Assembly: GCA_021796315.1 (NCBI GenBank)
Contig: JAJYOH010000367.1
Location: 1 to 6,300, forward strand
DNA length: 6,300 nucleotides
Direction: 5' to 3'
Source of the DNA: Chloroflexota bacterium
GTDB lineage: Bacteria > Chloroflexota > Anaerolineae > Anaerolineales > Villigracilaceae
The notes beneath the pieces were generated by a model. It was not told the DNA's origin. It ran no database searches and saw only the letters and a program-made list of their open reading frames with translations. Positions 6,295-6,300 of the stretch are shown here, piece after piece. Each line of letters begins with the position of its first letter. Position 1 is the first letter of the stretch. The translations under genes were made by a program, and so were the position numbers.

Positions 6295-6300
6295 TTATGT

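Overview
The window carries one compact run of four complete genes, all on the minus strand and read from right to left. In order of transcription they are: a KimA-type (APC superfamily) potassium permease (6184-4349), a large P2-type cation ATPase with Na,K-ATPase-like ion-site residues (4306-1493), and two half-length TrkA/KtrA-like RCK proteins (1470-811 and 808-107). Everything recognisable points to potassium/sodium homeostasis at the cytoplasmic membrane. No mobile element, CRISPR array, tRNA or rRNA was seen.

Layout. The right edge (6185-6300) holds a short open tail that looks coding but has a stop upstream in its own frame, followed by the leader of the permease gene. The permease and ATPase genes are 42 nt apart. 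That gap is almost filled by a GC-rich hairpin with a T-run, which looks like an intrinsic terminator and ends only 8 nt before the ATPase start codon. The ATPase and first RCK gene are 22 nt apart, with a strong Shine-Dalgarno sequence. The two RCK genes are separated by 2 nt, and the Shine-Dalgarno of the second lies in the last codons of the first, which suggests translational coupling. The left edge (1-106) holds a near-consensus sigma-70-type promoter on the minus strand, whose -10 box is embedded in a perfect 7+1+7 palindrome. It drives a gene lying mostly outside the window.

How the genes may work together. The permease keeps the positions reported to coordinate K+ in Bacillus KimA, but it lacks the long C-terminal cytosolic (USP-like) domain through which KimA senses c-di-AMP. 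Two stand-alone nucleotide-binding RCK proteins are encoded in the same run, and no TrkH/KtrB channel is visible. One reading is that the RCK pair regulates the permease and/or the pump in trans. This is inference. The ATPase could be the Na+-extruding or K+-handling partner.

Organism. It is bacterial, with moderate GC content, ATG starts, and AGGAGG-type ribosome sites. The combination of a short KimA-like permease, a Na,K-like P2 ATPase and paired TrkA halves makes me think of Chloroflexota (Anaerolineae-like), but this is an impression and not shown by the sequence.
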